64,000 nucleotides of DNA, taken from positions 283,282 through 347,281 of the forward strand of contig JABAQJ010000001.1 in assembly GCA_019186945.1 (NCBI GenBank), read 5' to 3'. Positions 42,979-50,917 of the stretch are shown here, piece by piece. Source of the DNA: Gemmatimonadaceae bacterium (GTDB lineage: Bacteria; Gemmatimonadota; Gemmatimonadetes; Gemmatimonadales; Gemmatimonadaceae). Both the position numbers and the translations under genes were made by a program. Numbering within the stretch: position 1 is the stretch's first letter; the number at the start of each line of letters is the position of its first letter. The notes beneath the pieces were generated by a model. It saw only the letters and a program-made list of their open reading frames with translations. It was not told the origin of the DNA and did no database searches.

Positions 42979-45495
42979 CTATCGCGACAGACGGAGTCCT
43001 ACCGTCGTCGTCCGGCCGGCGGTGATCTGCAGGTTGTCGCGCTCGTTCCGCTGCGAGTTGCCGATGTTGTCCATACGCGCGAACCATTCCACACCGCGCA
43101 TCAAACCCTGCGACACCGAGACGTAAGGTTTGACAAGCGACGGGTAGCGCCGCTGGTACTGGCGCAGCGTAGCACGCCGCGGCAGGGAGCCAACCTCCCC
43201 GCCGTAGAACGCGATCCAATCGTATCCGGTCCACGAACCTATGTAACTCGCACCGAATGTGACCCGCCCGCTGCCCCGTTCGTAGGTCAACGATCCCAGC
43301 CCCGAAGCAGTCGGAACCTCGGGCACGCGATCGCCGACGGCCAGATCTCCGGAGTAGGACGGCGACAACGCCCGCACTCGGCTATCCGTGACCGCAAGGG
43401 ACATCGCCGCACGGAAGCGGCCAATGCGCGCCGCGCCTTCCGCCTCCATTCCCGTGTTCTCGATGCGGCCGACGTTCTGGTACTGGATCGATCGCGGCTG
43501 GTCCTGGCTGGCACGTCCAACCAGCACCTGTTGCACCAGACCGTCCGCGTTCTGATGGTAGGCCGTCAGTGACAACGACGCTCGGTCGCCAGCGTACCAC
43601 TCGATGCCGCCCTCGAAGCCCGACTGCGATTCCGGGGCGAGCAGCGGATTCTCGACCTGTCGGAACGACAGCGACAGGACTGAGCGCCTCGCGCTCGCGG
43701 GCGGCGGTCGCAGGCCCTTGCCATAGGCGCCACGCATCTTGAGCGTCGATGAACCGAGATCCCGGGTGAACGAGGCACCGACCATCGGTGACCACGCAGC
43801 GCCGATCCCAGGGCCGAAAGAAGTGTTCTGTTCGCGTCGGATGCCAGCGGTCACGAACAGTGCGCGCCTCAAGTCGACCCTGGCCTGTGCGAACAGGCCG
43901 CTGTTCCCGGTCCGGTCGCTGTACAGCGTCGAAGGCGCACCGGACTGACCGAAGATGTTGCCCCACGACCCGAGACGCTCGCGCGCCAGCAGCGATCGTT
44001 CGGCGCCTAACGTGAGGGTGGTCGAGCCGCCGGAGGACTCACGCAAACTGAGCACGGTGCTGTACCTGAGCGAACTCCGGCTCACCCGTTCGTCCGTCGC
44101 GCCAAGCAGCGCATCGGCGCCGGTTGCGACTTCGCCCTGCGCAGGAATGGCGCCGGCATGTCGATCGAGGCCGAGGATGAGCGATTGGCGCCAGATTCGC
44201 AGGGGCTGAAAATCGAAGAGGAGGCCGTACGTTTCCGTCTGGATGCGCTGTTCCAGGAGCTGCGGACGTACCGCTGCCGCTGTCGCCATGTCCGCTCCCA
44301 CGGTGGCCAACAACGGATTCTCGGGTGCGGTGAAGCGAACGTCCGCGTACCGCATGGTTCCTTCGAGCCGAAGCGCGCCGACGACGTGACGAACGGCGCC
44401 GAAAGCGCCGCGATATCCCTGGCCACCGCCAGGGACGATCCCGCCGGCATCGTCCCACGAACCGCCGAAGCCTAACGAGGAACGCTGCCCCCCGCTCGAT
44501 GCAAACCCCACGTACCTCTGGGCGAACGATACGTCGGGCATGAACCTCGATTCCTGGACCCCTCCCGACAGGCTCAGTTCGCCCTGGGGCCGCCAATCGC
44601 CGGCAAACCGCCCATGCCGCGTGATTACCTGCACAACGCCGCTGATCGCATCGCTACCGTACAACGCCGACCCCTGAGGCCCCCGTATCACCTCGATGCG
44701 CTCGACGCTCGCCGGATCGATCGAGAACAACAGGTATGGACTCGCCAGCTCGACTCCGTCGACGTACGCCTTGAGGTAGTTCGACGTGAACGAACTCGAC
44801 CCGCGCACCGAACCAATTTGAGCGAACGGACCCGCAATACCGAGATTCCACGCCACCACTCCGGGAATGCCAGTGCGGAACAGCTCCTCCATGCTCCTGG
44901 CGCCGCTTTGTCCGATCTGCGTCGACGTTAGCACCGTGACGGCGGTAGGCAGTTCCCGTTCTGGCGCGCCAAGGGCAGGCGTCCCCATCACCAGCACCCG
45001 GTCCATCACCTGAGCGTGGACCGCCGGCCTCGGCGCGATGGCGGCGAACTCACCCTGATTCTCGCGCCCCGCTGGCGCCGTCGATGACCAGGCTGGCATA
45101 CGCACCAGCACCACGTACCCGGCTGGCGTTGCGACGACATCCACGTCAGTGTCGCGCAGGACTTCGCGAAGCACCTCACCCACCGGCGTACGATCCCGTG
45201 CAATCGAGACACGACGGTCGAGCGGGACGAGATCCGAACTGTAGGAGAGCCGCAGCGCGCCGGCTTGCGCGATCTGCTGAAGCGCGAACTCGAGCGGTGC
45301 GTCCGTCAGGTGGATCGTCACCCGTCGCGACAAGGGGCCACCACGGAAATCGGCCCGTCCGCTGGTGTCGGCCGCAAGTGTGAGCTGGCGGGCCTGCGCG
45401 TGCAGTACGCCGGACTGTGCACTCAGCGCGAGTGCGACGAGCGCCCCAACCAGCCCGGCGCACCACCGGCGGGCGGTGCCCGGCGCCCCAGTCAC
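42979..45495 (-). CDS. TonB-dependent receptor with STN domain
   Basis: 838 residues from a GTG start that overlaps the FecR stop (GTGA), so translation is coupled. After a signal peptide (cleavage near HAQA) comes an STN secretin/TonB short N-terminal domain (VTIHLTDAPLEFALQQIAQ...GVVLREVLRDTDVDVV), which relays a signal to FecR. The plug follows (TAVTVLTSTQIGQSGARSMEEL... IEVIRGPQGSALYGSDAISGVVQVITR), then a 22-strand-type barrel ending in an aromatic residue pattern. It would take up an iron chelate or other substrate at the outer membrane. No SusD-like partner is visible, which favours an iron/siderophore-type receptor over a glycan system. Confidence 0.9.
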   Translation of the reverse strand: MTGAPGTARRWCAGLVGALVALALSAQSGVLHAQARQLTLAADTSGRADFRGGPLSRRVTIHLTDAPLEFALQQIAQAGALRLSYSSDLVPLDRRVSIARDRTPVGEVLREVLRDTDVDVVATPAGYVVLVRMPAWSSTAPAGRENQGEFAAIAPRPAVHAQVMDRVLVMGTPALGAPERELPTAVTVLTSTQIGQSGARSMEELFRTGIPGVVAWNLGIAGPFAQIGSVRGSSSFTSNYLKAYVDGVELASPYLLFSIDPASVERIEVIRGPQGSALYGSDAISGVVQVITRHGRFAGDWRPQGELSLSGGVQESRFMPDVSFAQRYVGFASSGGQRSSLGFGGSWDDAGGIVPGGGQGYRGAFGAVRHVVGALRLEGTMRYADVRFTAPENPLLATVGADMATAAAVRPQLLEQRIQTETYGLLFDFQPLRIWRQSLILGLDRHAGAIPAQGEVATGADALLGATDERVSRSSLRYSTVLSLRESSGGSTTLTLGAERSLLARERLGSWGNIFGQSGAPSTLYSDRTGNSGLFAQARVDLRRALFVTAGIRREQNTSFGPGIGAAWSPMVGASFTRDLGSSTLKMRGAYGKGLRPPPASARRSVLSLSFRQVENPLLAPESQSGFEGGIEWYAGDRASLSLTAYHQNADGLVQQVLVGRASQDQPRSIQYQNVGRIENTGMEAEGAARIGRFRAAMSLAVTDSRVRALSPSYSGDLAVGDRVPEVPTASGLGSLTYERGSGRVTFGASYIGSWTGYDWIAFYGGEVGSLPRRATLRQYQRRYPSLVKPYVSVSQGLMRGVEWFARMDNIGNSQRNERDNLQITAGRTTTVGLRLSR

Positions 45496-46586
45496 ACGCC
45501 CCCCTCGACCTCGCGCACGGCCGCGCGCGATGCCCGACCCTCCATGGGTTCGCGGAGCGACGTTCGTGACGCTGCCCGCACCGTCACCACGCGGCCGTGA
45601 CGCTCGAACCGGACTTCGGCGGACAGACCGATCACTCGCAGGATGTCGTCTATCGGGTCGCTGGCGAATCGGGATGTCAGGTGCCGCGTTGCGAGCGCGG
45701 GATCCGCAAAGCGGAACTCCACATCGTACCAACGCGACAACTCGTTCGCGACCTCCGCCAGCGAAGCGTCGTCGAACATCAATTCGCCGTCCGTCCAGGC
45801 AAACAGCCGCTCGATGGCCGCGTCGCTGGTCACATGCGGCACACCATCAGCAGCAATCGTTGCTACGTCCTGCCTGGCCAGCAGCACCGTGTCCTGTCGG
45901 CCGGAGCCTGGCGTCCGATACAGCGATACCGCTCCTTCGCGGACCGCGACCCGCAGGTTGGAGTCGCCGGAATAGGCGCGCACCGAGAACTCGGTTCCGA
46001 CATCCTCGATCACCGCATCGGACGCCAGCACACGGAATGGACGAGCGGCATCATGGCGAACCGTGAAAAACGCTTCGCCATCCAGGTGAACGATACGTGG
46101 CGCGCCCGCAGCCGCCGGCTCGAAGTGCAGCGTCGAGTGCACGCCAAGCAGGACTTCCGAACTGTCTGGCAGCACGACCGTCCGCCGCTCGCCGATCGTC
46201 GTGCTCGCCTGCAACCCCGCCAGCACACCGGACGTGGAAGATTCGGTCGGTCGTACGAACAGGCGGGACGAGATGGCAACCGCGAACAACAGCGTCGCCG
46301 CCAGCGCAAACATCCATGGCTGCCTGGGCCATCGGCTGGCGATCGGGAGCGCAGTCTCCGACCTGCGTCCGGGCGAGCGAAGTCCGGCCGCAACCCGTTG
46401 CCAGGCCGCATCCACATCGACAGATGTTCTCCCTCCCGCACCGCGCCAGCGCCGCTCCACCGACGCCAGAAGAGCACCGTACTGCGCATCGCCCGCAGCC
46501 CAGCGCCGAACTATTTCCTTCTCATCCGCCGAGGCATTGCCCGACACATAACGAGCCAATCGCTGCCAGTCGACCTGCTCGTTCAT
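45492..46586 (-). CDS. FecR-family anti-sigma factor
   Basis: 364 residues. The N-terminal ~60 residues (cytoplasmic, with WQRLARYVSGNASADEKEIVRRW) bind the sigma factor; a membrane helix lies at ~90-110. The periplasmic FecR domain has LPDSSEVLLGVHSTLHF, LDGEAFFTVRHD and FSVRAYSGDSNLRVAVREGAV. The C-terminal STN-like part (ANELSRWYDVEFRFAD) would meet the receptor's STN domain. It overlaps the receptor start by four bases and is divergent from the FecI-like sigma gene. Confidence 0.88.
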   Translation of the reverse strand: MNEQVDWQRLARYVSGNASADEKEIVRRWAAGDAQYGALLASVERRWRGAGGRTSVDVDAAWQRVAAGLRSPGRRSETALPIASRWPRQPWMFALAATLLFAVAISSRLFVRPTESSTSGVLAGLQASTTIGERRTVVLPDSSEVLLGVHSTLHFEPAAAGAPRIVHLDGEAFFTVRHDAARPFRVLASDAVIEDVGTEFSVRAYSGDSNLRVAVREGAVSLYRTPGSGRQDTVLLARQDVATIAADGVPHVTSDAAIERLFAWTDGELMFDDASLAEVANELSRWYDVEFRFADPALATRHLTSRFASDPIDDILRVIGLSAEVRFERHGRVVTVRAASRTSLREPMEGRASRAAVREVEGGV

Positions 46587-46783
46587 CGCATCGTTCCCGA
46601 GTGGGCGCTCACTGTAGATTCGTACATCTCCTGAGTCGTGGTATCGACACTCGGCTCATCACCCCCCCCTTACTCGCCGGATGGCGAGCGAATAGAGTCC
46701 GGGACGCGCACCGCATACGACGGGAACGCAGGAACCCCCGGAGGTTAGGAGGCGGCGTCCCACTCGCCCTCGGGAAGGTGCTG

Positions 46784-47413
46784 ATGGTCGCCGTCGACTC
46801 GGTGCGCAACGATGCCACCTTACGTCTACTCTCCTCGTCCGACATGTCCGAGCCCGCGACCTCCGAATCGGATGCCGCGCTCGTCCGCCGGATTCGTGCG
46901 GGCGACGAGCGCGCACTCGAGGACGTGTTCCGCGCGAACTACGCCGGCATGGCCGCGTTCGTTCTTCGATACGTCAACGCACCGGACGTCGCCGAAGAGC
47001 TGGTTCAGGACATTTTCCTGAAGCTCTGGAGCCGCCGTGAGCAACTGTCGGACATCGAGTCGCTCAAAACGTATCTCTATCGCGCCGTGCGCAACCAGGC
47101 GCTGAACTGGTTGCGCCGCCGCAAGCTCGAACGTCGCTGGGAAGAGGAACACGGCGAGGACGCCGAGCCCGTTTCGCTGGCCGCAGCCGACGATGGCGCA
47201 ACGGAGGAGGAAGTTGCCGCTGCGGTGCGCGTCGCGATCGAGCGGCTCCCGCCCCGCTGCCGCGAGATCTTTCTCCTCAGCCGGGATGGAGGCCTTACGT
47301 ACAACGACATCGCGCGCGTTCTCGAGATCTCGGTCAAGACCGTGGAGACCCAGATGGGTCGAGCGCTCAAGTCGCTGCGAGGATCGCTCGCGACGTATCG
47401 GAATCCTGGGTAG
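46784..47413 (+). CDS. FecI-like ECF sigma factor
   Basis: 209 residues (alternative ATG at 46844 gives 189). GGGAAGG lies upstream of 46784. Region 2 (ANYAGMAAFVLRYVNAPDVAEELVQDIFLKLW) and region 4 (TYNDIARVLEISVKTVETQMGRALKSLR) are clear. Divergent from fecR and the receptor across a 197-bp gap; this arrangement fits cell-surface signalling in which receptor occupancy releases FecI from FecR. The sigma would activate the receptor operon. Confidence 0.88.
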   Translation: MVAVDSVRNDATLRLLSSSDMSEPATSESDAALVRRIRAGDERALEDVFRANYAGMAAFVLRYVNAPDVAEELVQDIFLKLWSRREQLSDIESLKTYLYRAVRNQALNWLRRRKLERRWEEEHGEDAEPVSLAAADDGATEEEVAAAVRVAIERLPPRCREIFLLSRDGGLTYNDIARVLEISVKTVETQMGRALKSLRGSLATYRNPG

Positions 47414-47538
47414 CGTGCCGGCCTGTCAGGGTGGGGAGTTCCGTCGCCTGTCATCCCATGCGTCAGGATGCGAACCGAAGCCATGATTTGGCATCGGTAG
47501 AACGAGGCAAAATCCGGCACGCTGGAAGGAGAGAGGAC

Positions 47539-48303
47539 ATGAGACATGCGGTCTACGGGGTGCTCTTCATGTTGGCGGCGCTCGCCGGTGCCTGCGTCGA
47601 CGCCCCGACGGAGGCGTCGACAGCCGAGAACGACAGCATGCTGGCATCGAGCTTCGACGCGCTCTCACGGGAGGCATCGCAACAGGGAGACGTGGAACGA
47701 AGCCAGGAGTTCACCTGGGCAGCGCTGGCCGTACGCAAGGGCGTTGTCCCGTCCAGGCTGACGGTGGTGCGCAGCGGGTTGATCGAGCAGTACGAGGCGA
47801 TGGTGCACGCGGTGACCTGGGTGAGTCCGATCGCGGAGCAGCGAGCACCGACGCATCGCACCCTGCTGGCGTGGCGTCGCGTTGGCGGAACGCTGCAAAC
47901 GCTGATGATCAGTTCGACCGCGGACGTGATGCCCGTGCAAAACCCATTGAGCATGTCCGCGCACGCTTCTCTGGCGGCGCCGTTCGCCGGAGCGCACGTA
48001 TGGTATGCATCGCGTGGCGATCGGTTGGAGCGCATGATCGGTGTGAGCGGGACCGTGCGTGTCTCGCCGTCGGGAGCGGCCGTGACCTGCCCGTCCGTCA
48101 GCTCGAGGGCGCCGAGGGGCGTGACATGCGCGCGTCAGAAGTTCACCGTCGCATTCGACGTTGATCTTCAACTCGCGGTCCCCGGTACGAGAGTTCCGGA
48201 CGTCAAGTCGCCAGTGATTCCTCTTCGGGCAACGGAGCAGCTGGTGAACGGAAGTCGTCTCCTGCTCTCGTGCGCCATGCCGGCGAGCGACCGGGGCTGC
48301 TGA
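47539..48303 (+). CDS. Lipoprotein of unknown function
   Basis: 254 residues. GGAAGGAGAGAGG precedes the ATG, a strong ribosome site. Signal peptide with lipobox LAGAC (Cys near residue 19). The mature part has a helical start, a basic stretch and Cys residues near the end (MPASDRGC at the very C-terminus); at least three Cys could form disulfides. No recognised domain. It is the first gene of the accessory right-hand region. Confidence 0.6.
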   Translation: MRHAVYGVLFMLAALAGACVDAPTEASTAENDSMLASSFDALSREASQQGDVERSQEFTWAALAVRKGVVPSRLTVVRSGLIEQYEAMVHAVTWVSPIAEQRAPTHRTLLAWRRVGGTLQTLMISSTADVMPVQNPLSMSAHASLAAPFAGAHVWYASRGDRLERMIGVSGTVRVSPSGAAVTCPSVSSRAPRGVTCARQKFTVAFDVDLQLAVPGTRVPDVKSPVIPLRATEQLVNGSRLLLSCAMPASDRGC

Positions 48304-48692
48304 CGGTCGTTCCCTGGTTCGGCCGTGTTCGCTTTGCGGAACCGCGGCGTCGTCGGTCGTTCAGCAACGGCGAGCGTGGTGATCTCGTCGGATGCGAACG
48401 GGCTGTCCACCCGCGAGACGCAACAGCTTGAGGATCGGTGTCGACGCACCAGTCCGCCTTCCCACTGCAGACGGAGAGGATTCCTGACGCTGCCCAACTG
48501 TTCGGCCACCTGAACGGGCGCGCTACAGCGTCCACGGTCATTTCCGCAAACCAAACCCTGCCGCCGGCTATAACGTACCCTATACGAACGTGCCAGGCCT
48601 AACGGCGGGAGCTGTACCCTTGGACAGAACATTGCCTCATCGTCCGACCATGCCCTCGCACTCGTCCGCCATACGATCTGACCAGGAACGAA
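48304..48692. other. Noncoding gap, 389 bases
   Basis: Convergent gap between the lipoprotein and the small membrane protein. It holds a GCCTAACG octamer at 48597-48604. No gene, hairpin or repeat of note. Confidence 0.5.
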
Positions 48693-49079
48693 TCAATCCA
48701 GGCTCCGTGCAGGTTGCCAATACGCAGCACGCCGGAACAGCCACGCCGATCCGGCGAACGACGCGACGAAGAATCCGTTCAGGAGGGTGAGCTCCAGCGG
48801 TCCGCTCCAAGGATCCCCCAACTTGGCGATTAGCGCAATCACCGCCACCAGCGCTTGCGCCAGAGCTGTCGCGAACAGCGCGCGAGCCATCCCAAGCGGT
48901 CTGAAGCGCACGCCGAGGGAGCCGATGATCCCAATGGACAACACCCCGAAGTACATCAGATTGGCTGGGTCGCCATCCCTCCCGATGATGCCGACGCCGA
49001 GGCTCAGCCAGATGAGGAGGAGTGACGTTGCGAGCGCGACGCAAACGGCGGCTCGATAAGTCGTGGCTTGCTTGGCCAT
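48693..49079 (-). CDS. Small membrane protein, 128 residues
   Basis: Four hydrophobic segments, at residues ~9-29, 41-58, 66-88 and 95-114, and a short basic C-terminus. GGAGATTCC precedes the ATG at 49079. A frame continues upstream into the frameshifted tail of the DUF2267 pseudogene but the ATG is the sensible start. No family recognised. Confidence 0.6.
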   Translation of the reverse strand: MAKQATTYRAAVCVALATSLLLIWLSLGVGIIGRDGDPANLMYFGVLSIGIIGSLGVRFRPLGMARALFATALAQALVAVIALIAKLGDPWSGPLELTLLNGFFVASFAGSAWLFRRAAYWQPARSLD

Positions 49080-49140
49080 GGAATCTCCGCAGTTTGATAG
49101 GCGAGCCTGTGACGGTTGCTGAATGGCCGGACCAGGAGCG

Positions 49141-49503
49141 TGCTGCACCCCGTCGACCTGACGCTTGAGAGCCCACGCAACGCTTTCGATCGCATCATCG
49201 GGGCTGAAGTTGTGCAGGGCGCGAAACGCGCACTTCCTGCAGAGCGTCTTCGGAAGTCGTGAAGGCTCGCCTTGGCTCTGCCGGATCCCAAGCCGCGACG
49301 AATAGCGCCCGCAGCAAGGCGGGAAGAACCGTGGCGAATCGAATGGCGTCCGCAACCGGTAGTCGTCGCCCGAATAAGAGAAGAACGCCTTGCGCCGTTG
49401 TGAAGGCCTGATGGCGGCTACCGAACTCGCATGCGTCGCGAACATCCGTCAGGAACGCGTCGAACTGATCGGCCGCACGCTGATACTCCGCTGGCATGGG
49501 CAT
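49141..49503 (-). pseudogene. Frameshifted DUF2267 gene, copy 1
   Basis: From ATG 49503 (MPMPAEYQRAADQFDAF) it is nearly identical to the intact copy at 58794-59297 for ~85 residues. Between about 49229 and 49236 two bases are missing compared with copy 2, and the frame shifts: one frame ends at 49195, and the family continuation ALHNFSPDDAIESVAWAL is in the other frame. The end of the family (the LPPGAAEFW region) is absent, replaced by unrelated sequence leading into the membrane-protein gene. DUF2267 proteins are small stand-alone proteins of unknown role. Copy 1 is most likely dead. Confidence 0.8.
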
Positions 49504-49599
49504 GATTGGTTCTTCGATCGAGGGCAAGAACAATCCCGGTGCGCCGATTGCACTGTCAGCTCCACGAGCGATCGCCGCGTGTGGTGCGTGACGGCGAGG

Positions 49600-50109
49600 T
49601 CAGTTGGAACCGTACGGCTCTTCCAGGACGAACGGTGAGGAAACGCGCCGATTGGGTCGAAGCGGAGCACTGACATGAGCGCCGCTACCCTGCTGTAACA
49701 TTCCGAAAACCAGGCGATAGCGACCGCCGATACGCGAGGATCGCCACTCTGGCCCGCCTGGCCCATTGAGGGCCGCCGAGATCGGTAAGGTCACGTGGAG
49801 TTCCTGTCCGGCCGGAAGCTCCCGCGGAGGGACTGCTATCAGGGTGCACAGTGGCCACCACGCAGTGATCCATCGGGATCCTTCCTCCAACTCGATGGAC
49901 ACTGCGCAGAATGGAAGAAAGACGGATTCGGGGCCCTGGTTACGAATGACCGCTTCGACCCTGAAGTTCAGCCATCGGACACCCCCGGAAGCGGAGACCG
50001 TCGGTTGCACCACATTCGAAGCAGGAAGGATGTCGACCGTAACGTGCGATTGCGGAGCGTCCGCGCACGCGGCGACCGCGAGCAGTACGAACGACAAGGT
50101 TCGGAGCAT
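49600..50109 (-). CDS. Lipoprotein of unknown function
   Basis: 169 residues. Signal peptide with lipobox VAAC (Cys near residue 15). The mature part is beta-rich, with VDILPASNVVQPTVS and FRVEAVIRNQGPESVFLPFC, and resembles a single immunoglobulin-like sandwich. Two Cys inside the domain could pair. No known family. It lies upstream of the DUF2267 pseudogene on the same strand. Confidence 0.6.
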   Translation of the reverse strand: MLRTLSFVLLAVAACADAPQSHVTVDILPASNVVQPTVSASGGVRWLNFRVEAVIRNQGPESVFLPFCAVSIELEEGSRWITAWWPLCTLIAVPPRELPAGQELHVTLPISAALNGPGGPEWRSSRIGGRYRLVFGMLQQGSGAHVSAPLRPNRRVSSPFVLEEPYGSN

Positions 50110-50917
50110 GGGTCTCCCTGTGTATCGAAAGCGAGGTGTTCCGGGCCTAACGCCTGTCAGCAGGCTGTAGGCGCAGTTGGTGCTGGGTGGCCTTCATGGC
50201 CCTGCCGATCGCAACGTAATGCTGCACCGCTGGGGCTACCACGCCTAGCGCCAACTGCGAAGCTCGGCTGCCCACCCTCACCGGGTAACCGGTTCCCTGA
50301 GTATCGCGACCGAGGCGGAACCGCCGCATTGACATGGGAGGCGTCGTCGTCAGACCTGTCGATCCGTGTGAACGTCATCGAATGTTGCAATGCTGTCTTA
50401 TTCATGTAACGTACTTGTCACGACAACATGGGGCAGATTACCACCGAACAAGGAATGAGTGGGAATCAACGTGCCCTTCGGCAACGGCAATTTCCGCTTC
50501 TGCCAGACCGCGGGAGGTCACCTTGAAGTGCGTATCGGGTTGCCGTCGAGGACGAAGGCATCCTTATCGATAATGTCGTCCAGGCCCACCGCAAGGCGAC
50601 GTGTCGCCTGAAAGCGATCCGCGTCTTGTGGCACGAAGGCACGCCAGTCGTGGTCTTCACGCCCGCGATCGCTCAGTCGACGAGGTAGCCTGGGCCGGGA
50701 AGCAGCCGAATCCGCGACCTATCCCCGGAGCTACCTCGGTGTGCAAGCCCGCCGGATCCCACGTCTCCCAAGCTGGCCCCGGAGAGCGCTCGTTACACCG
50801 GGGCGACTGACGATCGTATCCGTCCATGCCGGAGAGGTGTCCCGAAAAAGACGGGATATTGACCCGTTGCCACGAGTTCCTGCGCGTGAAGGTCAGGACC
50901 AGACTCACGAGGAGCAC
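50110..50917. other. Noncoding gap, 808 bases, with an attC-like palindrome
   Basis: Octamer GCCTAACG at 50145-50152, a small hairpin at 50152-50165, and inverted arms 50172-50184 / 50247-50259 (12 of 13 bases match). From 50525 to about 50680 the minus strand can encode an unbroken stretch (DWRAFVPQDADRFQATRR) without a start codon, which may be a gene remnant. Nothing else recognised. Confidence 0.45.
50172..50259. repeat. Long imperfect inverted repeat
   Basis: Arms 50172-50184 and 50247-50259 match at 12 of 13 positions, and pairing can continue inward with bulges (TGCTGGGTGGCC against GGCTACCACGCCTAGC). Long bulged palindromes next to GCCTAAC resemble integron attC sites, but no GTTRRRY partner was found. 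Confidence 0.6.

Noticed and set aside
48597..48604. Possible attC site at the octamer
   Set aside because: No GTTRRRY box or palindrome within 150 bases on either side; a GCCCAAC lies upstream but in the same orientation.
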